A stretch of 64,000 nt of DNA. Source: Pseudorhodobacter sp. MZDSW-24AT (lineage in GTDB: Bacteria > Pseudomonadota > Alphaproteobacteria > Rhodobacterales > Rhodobacteraceae). Made by a program: the position numbers and the translations under genes. The stretch covers positions 1 through 64,000 of the forward strand of contig NZ_PGOI01000009.1 of NCBI RefSeq assembly GCF_002794355.1. The letters are read 5' to 3'. This document shows positions 43,401 through 51,950 of the stretch, in pieces. A model generated the notes under the pieces. The model searched no databases. It saw only the letters and a list, made by a program, of their open reading frames with translations, and was not told where the DNA came from. Each line of letters opens with the position of its first letter. Positions within the stretch are counted from its first letter, which is position 1.

Positions 43401-44755
43401 TGGTGAGGCCATCGGAAGAGATTCAGCCTTCCTGCGCGGTGTTGTGTTGCAATCCAGCCGTCAACAGCAGCGCGGTTCATGAGAGGAAGCTCGACCCATC
43501 CTTCCATAGGCGCTTTTTCCAGCATCCTTGTTGGAAGGTCCTTTTCCGCAATCTTCTGGGTCCCAACTACCAGATGGGTGCCCGGTACGACGGGGATAAG
43601 CGCGTTAAAGAGTTCTGCGGCGTGCTCACGATCACGGCCTTCTCGCCAGACGTGATCGAGTCCGTCGATGATCACGATAAGGCGCCTTCCTTCCGCGACG
43701 ACTTTCCGGGCCGCTTGTTCAATCGTTTCGCCCAAAGTACTATGCTGCCGCACTCTCAAGTCAGGCATCGCCTCTTGAAGTTGGGCTTCTAGCGACCGTG
43801 CAATGGCTTGGAAGTGGAACCTTCCCTCAGATCGGTCATCGAGGCTAAGGAAGTAGTGGTGCCGTATACACACAACCTTTTTAGCATCGAGTTTCGACTT
43901 AAAGTGGCTGAGAAAAGTACTTTTACCACGCCCCGGAGGGGCCCAAAGAACCGTGACGCCATCGTCATTGAGTACCCGCAAAAAGAAATCGTCAGAAAAG
44001 CTCTCGTCCGGCACGCAGTAGTCTTCTGGCACGGTGAAATCTTGGGGAAGGGGCCTGGCTCTTTCGGGGGAAAAAGCTTGCTGGAGATGGATATAACGGA
44101 TGCGCCCGTCAGGGCCCGGCCAATTTTTTTGTGTCGCCCAAAGTTGGAGCTGTTTCTGGAACAATGCCCAGCCAGCACTGTCCGTGTCAGATGCTATACG
44201 CGCCCAGAGAGTAGCTTCAAGATCCTCAGGTATGGGCTGCGAGTGAATGAAATCAAAGTTTTTAAAGAACTTTTGAGCGTCTGCATTCGATCCAAGCTGT
44301 GCGATAATTCGCTTGCGAATTGTTAAAGGAATTTTCGAATAAACGACACGGTTGCCCTTCAAAGATTTATAGAACTCCGCATCCGGTTTTCGATCCGTCT
44401 TCAGACGGGCATTTGCCAGCAAGCCATCATCCAAAATCTTCAATACTGGTGCGGCCCAGTGCTGAAGTAGAGATCTTCCTGTGGGCTTCGCCACTAGCAG
44501 CCATTCCCAATCGAGGGCTGTCTTTGGGTTGTTCGGGTCAACAGCGAATTTGACTTGTGTAACTTCGAAGCGCCCATCAGCCAAGCACGCAACCACGTCA
44601 TCCACGGCCCGGAATGACTGGTCGGATGCTTCTACCTGCACCCATGAATATTTTTTGGGGTTACGATAGAAGTCAAGCAGTGTCTCTGCGGCAACCAAGT
44701 CTTGGTATGCGAAGCCAACTCTTGTGATTGCGGTTGGTTTGTAGTTGTGACCCAT
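40403..44755 (-). CDS. STAND-type NTPase with Cap4-like nuclease N-terminus (Avs-like defence protein candidate)
   Basis: This 1450-aa protein has N-terminal residues 10-70 containing GFAYQDLVAAETLLDF, AVDDVVACL and EVTQVKF. This pattern (D...E/QxK) fits the PD-(D/E)xK Cap4/DUF4297 nuclease group. Residues about 268-285, VLWAPPGRGKSTFLSHF, are a Walker A (P-loop) and about 358-368, RLIVIIDGLDHV, a Walker B of a NACHT/STAND NTPase. The remaining ~1000 residues are helical repeats of sensor type. This layout is that of Avs-like proteins, which recognise phage proteins and then cut DNA. Coupled to the 465-aa gene. Confidence 0.74.
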   Translation of the reverse strand: MGHNYKPTAITRVGFAYQDLVAAETLLDFYRNPKKYSWVQVEASDQSFRAVDDVVACLADGRFEVTQVKFAVDPNNPKTALDWEWLLVAKPTGRSLLQHWAAPVLKILDDGLLANARLKTDRKPDAEFYKSLKGNRVVYSKIPLTIRKRIIAQLGSNADAQKFFKNFDFIHSQPIPEDLEATLWARIASDTDSAGWALFQKQLQLWATQKNWPGPDGRIRYIHLQQAFSPERARPLPQDFTVPEDYCVPDESFSDDFFLRVLNDDGVTVLWAPPGRGKSTFLSHFKSKLDAKKVVCIRHHYFLSLDDRSEGRFHFQAIARSLEAQLQEAMPDLRVRQHSTLGETIEQAARKVVAEGRRLIVIIDGLDHVWREGRDREHAAELFNALIPVVPGTHLVVGTQKIAEKDLPTRMLEKAPMEGWVELPLMNRAAVDGWIATQHRAGRLNLFRWPHQSNAKALAAVSDAFFCISNGLPLHLIYSFEAVARVGNEVTPDLVRAQPACPSGDIRDYYAGFMLQLSPRGKAILHVLAGLDFSPPPFALNNCFGVDDQSILGLAEICHLLDFREMEVRPFHGSLFAFLRDDPSHHSTFMANSAPTLSWLETEAPPYWREAWLWITQATRGNAQNLIEGPSRDWALSFVTAGYPINRLINVLNHAEQAAFEVFDLASAARHRLLKIRAINADELQHDELARVWYVAAALSGDIFVPAVLRADLSNLPPSLIPALVQMTNKSQRDALVGLAVEELNGRITQNRQHEYISNDQQGELARAVVSVVAASKTSAVAHVLRFARRSAQPDPIAAAFAQSARLMGKVASVFQAGKSFTGVEFDRELFACLCLEGLSPASQTPLKAEKHPAIRCLGVAKGDTVKGSNSGKNLSTLFAGADGPADRHQTDIRGIVYNNFMSALAAALAGKPTKSWVNIPDHASESWLAGAVRAFEKLAQRIAAHWANTKRWPSLGDVLSWYDGQPCYERGYDAQSRFIAVRLALIDAAFDLCLIGRGLDAAYQIDNAAFSEARTSAFWLNELWLEKLTTRRISLHDPASAETFIATYMDELARTVTEFNERASLFGKLALTAYDHNKPQLAAQALRQAVDCLFGYGWRKDAFADDVLTALEMMIEAGDQEAKQTLLALAGAFHRITDYTDGDGTNHIRSEYYTAVARHFPERIAPMLNDLIRAEDWRYAEDLYKELPSLPLAQSVEGAALFSTFIMPNERIAVEKSNLALDIATTLRRKIGPNVKHARKADRYATESHQNSEKESAEAPKPGDFPPGKLSELISQRRRLSLFDISRSTVTEWLNYWDAKGRGVAALTDLESGLSEPLLHLEVESGLDTAAEIAAKLHGRSEAFKWLVRAHIARYGWQRYLTSKDEAEARLELVARDHRARWKDFVRETSKPALNLRESRNGLVIGFTRLIYFLIQVGELELAKAHTKALVDTFMAEIAQQPLDKPSWA

Positions 44756-45156
44756 GCTTCATGCTCTCTGAACTGGGTCTTGTTTCAACGCCCAGTATGC
44801 TCGACTAATTGTATAGATATCACCCGCATTCCAAGACGATAGACTTTTCTATTGCATGCGCCCCGGGCTCAAGACCAGTCATTTGCTGCGACTTCCACGA
44901 ATGACCGGTATGGGCCGAGGCTGTGTGAAAACTCAGATCTTAGGAATCTGACAAGACTATTTTCCTCTGCATGCGCCAGGTGGCGCATCGCGGCAGAACA
45001 GAATCTCATAGCAGTGTGTGTGGAAGAACATCGTTCTGCAGCCGACAATGCTCGAGCGAGTTTTCACACAGCCTCGGCCGCAAGCAGCCTTTCATTCGCG
45101 TCTAAATGTCAATATTCCTTTGTAAAGTTGACCCTGCAATAGCAAGCAATTCTTAC
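44756..45156. other. Intergenic region between divergent defence genes
   Basis: Apart from the MITE-like element this 400-bp region has no gene. It must contain the promoters of the STAND gene (leftward) and the HTH/methyltransferase gene (rightward). Confidence 0.4.
44913..45079. mobile_element. MITE-like element with 22-bp perfect terminal inverted repeats
   Basis: The left arm at 44913-44934 (GGCCGAGG...GTGTGAAAACTC) is exactly repeated in inverse at 45058-45079. A further CGAATGA match lies outside each arm. The interior is about 120 bp and non-coding. The total of about 167 bp is typical of a non-autonomous element or a deleted IS. It sits in the gap between the STAND gene promoter and the HTH/methyltransferase gene. 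Confidence 0.6.
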
Positions 45157-46050
45157 ATGCCTTCAATCCCCCTGATTGCACAAATTCGGCGTTCCCGAGG
45201 AATGACGCAGGGTGATCTTGCCGAAGAAATCGGTATCAGCATTCCTACCGTAAGGGCCTTGGAGCGGGGTCAAGGCAATCTTCAGACAATGCGCCGCTGC
45301 ATGCGCGTGCTGGGCTTGGATTGGGGGTGGGCGCAGCAGGATCAGGATCCGGCTGCACTGCTTGCGGCAATACGTCGGACGAGAGGACTTAGTCAGGCAT
45401 TCTTGGCCGAGAGGGCAGGGTGCTCACGCCCGAGCATCATTGCCCTTGAAAAGGACCTCTCGGGCAGCGTCTCCATTCTGTCGGCGGTTTTGACAGTTCT
45501 TGGTGTTCGTGAATTGCTTCGCAAACAAGTTGATGTGCGGGTGAGAGGTCTTGTGCCGGCAAAAAATGCGCCGGCGCGGGATTTGGTCATGACACCAGCG
45601 CCGCAGGCCGGCGCCATCATTACGCACTTTTCGGAACAGCTTTATGGCAGCATCTTGGATCCCGCGCGTGGCCAAGGAGCGTTCTTTGATCAGTTCCCAG
45701 CAAACCTGAGCCATCACTGGTGCGAGCTGGCGGAGGGGCTTGATTTTCTTGAGTGGAAGCGGCCGGTTGACTGGATTATCACCAATCCGCCTTGGTCGCG
45801 CCTGAGAGAGTTCACCCGTCACGCGATGACCGTCGCCGATAACATTGTTTGGCTTGCGCCGATTGTGAACATGACAACGAAGGCAAGGCTTCGTGATCTT
45901 GACCAGTTTGGCTTCGGGATTGCCGAACTGCTGCTGATCGACACACCGAAGTCATGGCCGCAAAGCGGGTTCCAGTTGGCGGCAGTGCATTTGCGGAAGG
46001 GGCATCCCAGCGCTTGGCAGGTTTCGCGGTTGGGGGCCGTGACCGAATAG
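45157..46050 (+). CDS. Double XRE-HTH / DNA methyltransferase-like fusion
   Basis: This ~297-aa protein starts at ATG 45157; a start at 45106 would add 17 residues. Two XRE helix-turn-helix domains lie in tandem (MTQGDLAEEIGISIPTVRAL and LSQAFLAERAGCSRPSIIAL, about 15-50 and 85-115). The C-terminal half has a SAM-binding-like ILDPARGQGAFFDQF (about 170-184) and DWIITNPPW (about 210), the NPPW catalytic motif of N6-adenine or related methyltransferases. The domain is short (about 130 aa) and may be a target-sensing rather than a full enzyme. After the TAG the same frame continues for 65 codons. Confidence 0.7.
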   Translation: MPSIPLIAQIRRSRGMTQGDLAEEIGISIPTVRALERGQGNLQTMRRCMRVLGLDWGWAQQDQDPAALLAAIRRTRGLSQAFLAERAGCSRPSIIALEKDLSGSVSILSAVLTVLGVRELLRKQVDVRVRGLVPAKNAPARDLVMTPAPQAGAIITHFSEQLYGSILDPARGQGAFFDQFPANLSHHWCELAEGLDFLEWKRPVDWIITNPPWSRLREFTRHAMTVADNIVWLAPIVNMTTKARLRDLDQFGFGIAELLLIDTPKSWPQSGFQLAAVHLRKGHPSAWQVSRLGAVTE

Positions 46051-46576
46051 CCAGCGACCAATGTCACGGAGCTTGTCATACGATCTAAAGCTGATCTTGA
46101 GCCAGTCACATACCGCCGAGATGGGTTTGTTCGGCTGCAACATTACTCTAATGTTGAGAGCCAGTTTATGCTCACAAATGAGTGCACTTACGACGCGTTG
46201 ATGGCGGTTCTAAAGCGATCGATCAAGCTCTTCATCACCAATACCTAATTCCGGGTCTTCGAACTGGGGGCACGTAAAACGAAGAATGGTTACCTGTGGG
46301 TTCTGGCCCGTGATGACCGACCATGGACTGATCCATGCGCCAAGGGTGATGTTAGACAAGGGCGACTGCGACGTTGGGGCGCTCCAAACCTAGCGGGTGG
46401 TCAAAACTGTGTCCTGACTGCCAAACTTGCATAAGCACTATCCTTTGGCTGGATGGTCGCTTTCCCTAGGCCCTGCCGATCATTCGCGGCAGAGAAGCAG
46501 GTGCGTTTGCTTATGATTGTTCGTCTTCCGGGCTATTGAAGCTCAGACACGATTTGACAATGCAACGATGTTGATT
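46051..46576. other. Degenerate region after the HTH/methyltransferase gene
   Basis: The first 198 bp (46051-46248) stay open in the same frame as the upstream gene after its TAG and read like ordinary protein (YRRDGFVRLQHYSNVESQF), so an original longer protein interrupted by a stop is possible. An IS66 transposase fragment follows. The last ~200 bp show nothing. Confidence 0.4.
46254..46355 (+). pseudogene. IS66-family transposase (TnpC) fragment
   Basis: In one plus frame the sequence reads GARKTKNGYLWVLARDDRPW, matching the conserved KTGYLWALARDDRPWGG segment of IS66 transposases. Nothing recognisable of the rest remains. Confidence 0.6.
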
Positions 46577-47701
46577 TCACAACAAACCGCGTTTCGCCAA
46601 GTTGGTCATCAAGGCGCGAGTGCCAAAGGTCCACTCTGCACAGAGGGTGGACAGCGTGACGGTGTTGCGCAGCACCCCAAGGCTTGGCGCAGAGATGGTC
46701 ACCACATCCCCCAGATGATGGGTGAACCCTGCCCCGGCTTCGCCCCGGTCCTTGGTGGGGGCGAACAGTGTGCCCAAGAACAACATCAGCCCATCCGGAT
46801 ATTGATGGTGCCGCCCGATCGTCTGCGCCACCAGATCCTCGGGGTCGCGGCTGATCTGCGACATCGAGGAATGGCCTTCCAGAACGAAACCATCCGTGCC
46901 TTCCACGCGCAAGGACAACTCAGCCTTGCGCACGTCATCAAGCGAAAAGTCCGTGTCGAACAGACGGATGAATGGCCCGATCGCGCAAGACCCGTTGTTG
47001 TCCTTGGCCTTTGACAGCAACAAGGCCGAACGGCCCTCGACATCGCGCAGATTCACATCGTTGCCAAGCGTCGCGCCGACGATCTGCCCGCGAGAGGACA
47101 CGGCCAGCACGATTTCGGGTTCCGGATTGTTCCATTTGGAGATCGGGTGCAGCCCGATTTCGGCGCCGTGGCCCACGGAAGACAACACCTGCGCCTTGGA
47201 AAACACCTCGGCATCGGGGCCGATGCCGACTTCAAGATACTGGCTCCACAGCCCTTCCGCGATCAGCGCGGTTTTCACGGCCATTGCTTCGGGTGATCCG
47301 GGCACGATGTTGCGCAGGCTGTCGCCGATGGCCGCGCCCACGCGGGCGCGGATCGTCTCGGCGCGGGCCGGATCGCCGCTGGCGCGCTCTTCGATCACCC
47401 GCTCGACCATCGAGCCAGCAAAGGTGACACCGCAGGCCTTGACCGCTTGCAGGTCACAAGGCGCAAGCAAATGGAGGCGCGATGCATCCCCCACAGGTGC
47501 AGCCAGAAGGTCCTCCAGCGTGCCAAGATCGCGACCTTCGGCCGTTCTTACATAGCCCGACGGATCGTCCATTTCGCAGATGTCGCGCACCAAGGGTGCC
47601 GCGCGCGTGGTGATGTCTATTACGCGCCCCTCCCTCACGGTGACAACCGAAGGGCCGGCGGCATCTGGACTCCAGACCCGCCCGAGCAATGTTCCGTCCA
47701 T
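46577..47701 (-). CDS. Fumarylacetoacetate hydrolase-family protein (AraD1-like)
   Basis: This ~374-aa protein starts at ATG 47701. It has GVTFAGSMVERVIEERASGD, WNNPEPEIVLAVSSRG and DRGEAGAGFTHHLGD, characteristic of the AraD1/FAH branch acting on 2-keto-3-deoxy sugar acids. The E-x-E (PEPE) and Asp residues bind the catalytic metal. It lies 39 bp after the enolase-type dehydratase and probably takes its product. It is the last gene of the minus-strand TRAP operon. Confidence 0.8.
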   Translation of the reverse strand: MDGTLLGRVWSPDAAGPSVVTVREGRVIDITTRAAPLVRDICEMDDPSGYVRTAEGRDLGTLEDLLAAPVGDASRLHLLAPCDLQAVKACGVTFAGSMVERVIEERASGDPARAETIRARVGAAIGDSLRNIVPGSPEAMAVKTALIAEGLWSQYLEVGIGPDAEVFSKAQVLSSVGHGAEIGLHPISKWNNPEPEIVLAVSSRGQIVGATLGNDVNLRDVEGRSALLLSKAKDNNGSCAIGPFIRLFDTDFSLDDVRKAELSLRVEGTDGFVLEGHSSMSQISRDPEDLVAQTIGRHHQYPDGLMLFLGTLFAPTKDRGEAGAGFTHHLGDVVTISAPSLGVLRNTVTLSTLCAEWTFGTRALMTNLAKRGLL

Positions 47702-47739
47702 GTCCTCTTTCCCCTTGGTGAGACGTGTCGCTTTCGAGC

Positions 47740-48912
47740 TTACCAATGCGCGATGGTGCCGTCAGGTAGGATGGCATCCAGTGCAGGCACAATTTCCGGC
47801 GCGAAAGGATGTCGCGCGGCGGCGTCTTCGTTGATCTCGATGCCAAAACCGACTGCCTGTGGAACCTCCCAACAGCCATCGACCAGACGCATCGGGTGGT
47901 CAAAAATCTCGTCGAACCACGGCACCAGGCCAACCGCTTCTTCCTGAATCAGAAAGTTAGGGGTGGCGACATCGAAATGCAGTGCGACGGCACCCGCCAC
48001 AGGGCCCATCGGATTGTGGGGAGCGATGCCCATTTGACCCGCTTCGGCAATGGCAGCGATTTTCCGGCCTCCGGTCAGCCCGCCACAATGGCTTAGATCT
48101 GGCTGAATATGTGCGACCGCTTGCAACTCGGCCAATTCGGCAAACTCGCGCGGGGTGAAGAGCCTTTCCCCTGTCGCCAGCGGACAGGCAACGCGGCGTG
48201 CCAAGCCTGCCATAGAGGCCGCGTTACCCGGTTGGATCGGTTCTTCTATAAAGAGTGGGCGGATTGGCGCGATGACATCGATATAGGCCTTTGCCACCTC
48301 AGGCGATGCGGGGCGGCCGTGAAAATCGGTCATGATGGCCACCTCTGCCCCAACCCGATCTCTCACGGCACTGGCAACCTTTTCCACATGCAAAAGCTCG
48401 GGCACAGTCGCCTCATAGGCGCAGTAGGGCACGAACCCCAGCTTGATCGCATTGTAGCCCATGGCGAGCGTCTCTTCGACAGCAGCACAAAAAGCACCGA
48501 TGTCTTCGGTGCCGATCTGCGCCCCGATCTTGGCGCGGCGCAAATGTGTGTAAACGCGCACCTTGTCGCGCACTTGCCCCCCCAGCAATTGCCAGACGGG
48601 CACGCCCAAATCCTTGGCCTTGATGTCCCACAATGCCTGATCGATCGCCGAGACAGCTGTCAGGCCAATCGAGCCGAGCGGCCAGAAGCTGAATTTGGTC
48701 ATTCTTGCAAAGATATGCTCAATCCGACGCGGATCTTGTCCGATGACAAACTGTTCCAGATCTTCGATTGCGCCCAGAACGGCGCGGGTCTTCCATTCCA
48801 GTGTCGCCTCCCCCCAACCGTAAAGGCCGGGCTGGTCAGTTTCAACCTTCACAAAGATCCAGTTTCTGTGGATCGCGTTCACGACAATGGTGCGGATGCC
48901 GGTAATCTTCAT
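47740..48912 (-). CDS. Enolase-superfamily sugar-acid dehydratase (mandelate racemase/galactonate dehydratase type)
   Basis: This 390-aa protein starts at ATG 48912. It has AIDQALWDIKAKDLGVPVWQ, metal ligands in MTDFHGRP (Asp), FIEEPIQP (Glu) and ATGERLF (Glu), and His in IAPHNPMGP. This matches DgoD-type dehydratases that turn aldonic acids into 2-keto-3-deoxy acids. With the FAH-family protein and the TRAP transporter it forms a sugar-acid catabolic operon. Confidence 0.86.
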   Translation of the reverse strand: MKITGIRTIVVNAIHRNWIFVKVETDQPGLYGWGEATLEWKTRAVLGAIEDLEQFVIGQDPRRIEHIFARMTKFSFWPLGSIGLTAVSAIDQALWDIKAKDLGVPVWQLLGGQVRDKVRVYTHLRRAKIGAQIGTEDIGAFCAAVEETLAMGYNAIKLGFVPYCAYEATVPELLHVEKVASAVRDRVGAEVAIMTDFHGRPASPEVAKAYIDVIAPIRPLFIEEPIQPGNAASMAGLARRVACPLATGERLFTPREFAELAELQAVAHIQPDLSHCGGLTGGRKIAAIAEAGQMGIAPHNPMGPVAGAVALHFDVATPNFLIQEEAVGLVPWFDEIFDHPMRLVDGCWEVPQAVGFGIEINEDAAARHPFAPEIVPALDAILPDGTIAHW

Positions 48913-48930
48913 CTGGTCTTCTCGTTTCAC

Positions 48931-50205
48931 TCAGTTCAACAGCTTTGGAAGAAAGCTTGAGATTTCAGGAACAAGGCACAGCAGCGCAATCGCGGCGAGT
49001 TGTGCCAAAAGGAAAGGGGCGAGAGCTTGGATCAGGGGCAGCATGCCGATTCCGCCAACGCGCATCACGACGAAGAGAACCACCCCCACTGGAGGAGTCA
49101 GCAGCCCCATCGCCAGCGTCAGCATGATGACCATGCAGGCTTGCAGCGGGTCGATGCCCAGCCCGTTGACGACAGGCATGATTAGCGGCGCGAAGATCAG
49201 AATGGCGGCGCCGATATCAAGAAAGGTGCCCAGAACCAGCATCAAGGCCGCCACAGCAAACAGAAACAGCACCGGGCTATCGGCGAAAACGCTCGTCATC
49301 GTGGAGACCAATGACGAAATGCCCAAGATGTTCAGCGCGTAGGACAGAATTGTAGCCGCAGCCACCAGCAGGTAGATGCTGGCGGACGTGCGCGCGGCGC
49401 GCAAAAATGCAATCCACAATCCACGCAAGGTCATCACACGAAAGACGATCATCGACAAAAAGATCGCATAGGCCACGGCAATGCCGCCGCCTTCGGTTGC
49501 CGTGTAGATCCCGGCCAGCATACCGCCGATGATGATGGCCGGAAGCGTCAGAACCGCCACCGTTTCAAAGATCATCCGCCATACGCCATCCTTTTTGAAC
49601 GAAGCCCGGCGCGGCTTTGGCAAGCGGCCCCGCAGCGCATCGATAGCGACAACCGCTGCGCAGGCCCCCGCCACCAATAGGCCCGGCAGGATGCCCGCAA
49701 GGAATAGATCGATGACCGAGAGCCCCGTGACGGCTGCCATGAGGATTGCAAGGCCCGAGGGGGGGATGATCGGACCGATGATCGACGAGGCGGCGGTCAC
49801 AGCCGCAGAATATTCACGCGTGTAGCCTTCTTTGGGCATTTCATCGATAAATACGCGCCCCAGTGCGGCGGCATCGGCGACCGCAGAGCCCGAGATGCCC
49901 GCGAACATCACGGATGTCCCGATATTGGCAAAGGCGGTGCCGCCCCGCAGCCAGCTGGTCAAGGTTGAGCCGATGGTGATGAGCCGCGTCGTTATTCCGC
50001 CAGCACTCATGATCTCGGCGGCAAGGATATAAAATGGCACTGCCAGAAAGACAAAACTGTCGACGCCTGTGAACAACCGTGTGGCGGTGACGCTCAGTGG
50101 CAGACCCGACATCCAGACGCCAAGCATTCCAGCGAGACCAAGCGCAAAGGCGACGGGCACGCCAACCAGCAAAAGGCCAATTCCAAGGATTGCGACCGCA
50201 AACAT
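48931..50205 (-). CDS. TRAP transporter large permease (DctM)
   Basis: This 424-aa membrane protein has about 12 helices, starting MFAVAILGIGLLLVGVPVAF. It contains GTSVMFAGISGSAVADAAAL and PPSGLAILMAAVTGLSV, conserved in DctM proteins. It overlaps the small permease gene by 1 bp and follows the standard P-Q-M order of the operon (binding protein, small, large permease). Confidence 0.91.
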   Translation of the reverse strand: MFAVAILGIGLLLVGVPVAFALGLAGMLGVWMSGLPLSVTATRLFTGVDSFVFLAVPFYILAAEIMSAGGITTRLITIGSTLTSWLRGGTAFANIGTSVMFAGISGSAVADAAALGRVFIDEMPKEGYTREYSAAVTAASSIIGPIIPPSGLAILMAAVTGLSVIDLFLAGILPGLLVAGACAAVVAIDALRGRLPKPRRASFKKDGVWRMIFETVAVLTLPAIIIGGMLAGIYTATEGGGIAVAYAIFLSMIVFRVMTLRGLWIAFLRAARTSASIYLLVAAATILSYALNILGISSLVSTMTSVFADSPVLFLFAVAALMLVLGTFLDIGAAILIFAPLIMPVVNGLGIDPLQACMVIMLTLAMGLLTPPVGVVLFVVMRVGGIGMLPLIQALAPFLLAQLAAIALLCLVPEISSFLPKLLN

Positions 50206-50729
50206 CAGATGCGCCCTCCGTCTGATGGTTCTGTCACGGCAGGGACAGTCCGGCCGTCATTTTGTTCAAAGCCTGAAAACCAGCTAAGGGCGATCTGCAC
50301 CAACATCAGGGCAGATCCGACTGGAAGAGCGGCATAGGGCCAGATCATCGATATGCCCGATGCGGGCGCGGTCTGTGCTGCATTGCGCAAGGCCAGTGGG
50401 TAACTGTAGACGAGAATGACCACACAGAAGATTCCAGCCACTGAATACAGGGCTGATTTGACGTATCGCGACAGGTGCGGCGCGACCATGGCTTCCAACG
50501 CTTCAATGCCCATATGCTCGGCGCGGAAGATGCAGGCCACACTCCCCAGCATCATCAGCCAGATCATGGAGAAACGCATCACTTCCTCGGTCCAATTGAA
50601 ACCGATGTTGAACATGTATCTCCCGCCGACCTGTGTCAGATTCAGAAGGGTGACCACGATCATCAGAAGACACGCGGCAATCTCGGTGGTTCGCGCGATG
50701 CCTCGCGCGGCTCGTGTGGCGGTAAACAC
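50205..50729 (-). CDS. TRAP transporter small permease (DctQ)
   Basis: This 174-aa protein has four predicted membrane helices and the core FNIGFNWTEEVMRFSMIWLM (about 35-54), typical of DctQ. It lies between the binding-protein gene (96 bp upstream) and the large permease (1-bp overlap). Confidence 0.88.
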   Translation of the reverse strand: MFTATRAARGIARTTEIAACLLMIVVTLLNLTQVGGRYMFNIGFNWTEEVMRFSMIWLMMLGSVACIFRAEHMGIEALEAMVAPHLSRYVKSALYSVAGIFCVVILVYSYPLALRNAAQTAPASGISMIWPYAALPVGSALMLVQIALSWFSGFEQNDGRTVPAVTEPSDGGRI

Positions 50730-50825
50730 TTCTGCTTGCTCCCTAAGCTGCCGTCTTGATCAAGATCGGCAAAAGCCACCGACGGCCCGGCGCACGTCTT
50801 TTGCCCGGACCGTCGTTCTGAAAGG

Positions 50826-51854
50826 TCAGTTCCCGTAAAGGTCGGCCTTTGCCGCATCGACCGCAGCGATCAGATCATCAACAACTTGATCGCCCACGCT
50901 TTCACGGATGAAGGCCATCACCGGCGGCTGCGCGATTTCCTTGAAGGCTGCCTTTTCCTCGGGAGTCGAGACATGAATGGTCATGCCCATCTCTTCGACA
51001 AGCCGACGGCTGTATTTCCAGTCGCCTTCCGTCTTGAGCAGGTTTTCGGTGCTTGCCATCATCTCGGCGCCGTCCTTGATGATCTGCTGCTGACTTGGGG
51101 ACAGCGAGGTGAACCAATCGTTGTTGGCGATGATCACATGCAGGCCAAAGGTGTGTTCGTTGAGTGTGAAGTACTCTTGCACCTCACCATGTCCGCCATT
51201 GAAGACAACTGCCGGCGGGTTCTCTTGGCCATCCACCACACCTTGCCGCAGCGCCATCACCACCTCTGACCCGGCAATCGGCACCGCCGTCGCCCCGAGC
51301 GCGTTCACCATTGTCATGTAGACAGGGCTTTCCATCGTGCGGATCTTCAACCCGGCCATGTCTTGCGGGGTTACGAGTGGGCGCACATTGTTTGTGAAAG
51401 ACCGAAAGCCATTCTGCGAAAACGCCAGCGCGCGAATGCCGGTGGTAGCCAGAATGTCGTCCTTCATCCGCTTGGCAAAATCGCTCTGCATGACGTTCCA
51501 GGCGATGGGAGCCGATTCAAAGATGTAAGGTATCGACCACACCTGCATCGGTGCGTAAAATCCGGCCATGGCCCCGTCGGCGGGAAAGGTCATTTCCAAG
51601 CTGCCTTGCTGGACCATTTCGATCATCTCGCGCTCGCTGCCCAGTTGGTTGCCCGGGAACAAGCGCACGGTCATTTCGCCGTTGCTCTTGAACTCGACAT
51701 ATTCCTTGAACCGGGAAAGCGCCTGATATTCCGGGCTGTCGCCTTCGGGCATGCCAATCCCGAACTTGATTTCTGTGCTTTGCGCATGGGCTGCCCCAAA
51801 GGCAAAAGTCGCGGCCAGCATCATGGCCGCACAAACTGTGCGTTTCGTTATCAT
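50826..51854 (-). CDS. TRAP transporter substrate-binding protein (DctP family)
   Basis: This ~342-aa protein starts at ATG 51854, with GGAGGAGGA upstream. The signal peptide MITKRTVCAAMMLAATFAFG is followed by AHAQ. The mature part has the DctP fold with FTNNVRPLVTPQDMAGLKIR and TMESPVYMTMVNALGATAVP, the ligand-binding Arg region. It opens the minus-strand operon for uptake and breakdown of a sugar acid. Confidence 0.89.
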   Translation of the reverse strand: MITKRTVCAAMMLAATFAFGAAHAQSTEIKFGIGMPEGDSPEYQALSRFKEYVEFKSNGEMTVRLFPGNQLGSEREMIEMVQQGSLEMTFPADGAMAGFYAPMQVWSIPYIFESAPIAWNVMQSDFAKRMKDDILATTGIRALAFSQNGFRSFTNNVRPLVTPQDMAGLKIRTMESPVYMTMVNALGATAVPIAGSEVVMALRQGVVDGQENPPAVVFNGGHGEVQEYFTLNEHTFGLHVIIANNDWFTSLSPSQQQIIKDGAEMMASTENLLKTEGDWKYSRRLVEEMGMTIHVSTPEEKAAFKEIAQPPVMAFIRESVGDQVVDDLIAAVDAAKADLYGN

Positions 51855-51950
51855 CAGATCCTCCTCCTCCGTTGATCTGGGTCCGCAGGCGCAAAGTCTT
51901 GGGGCATGCCGCCAGGCGTTGCCAGAGTAGGCCAAATGGCTCTACATATA

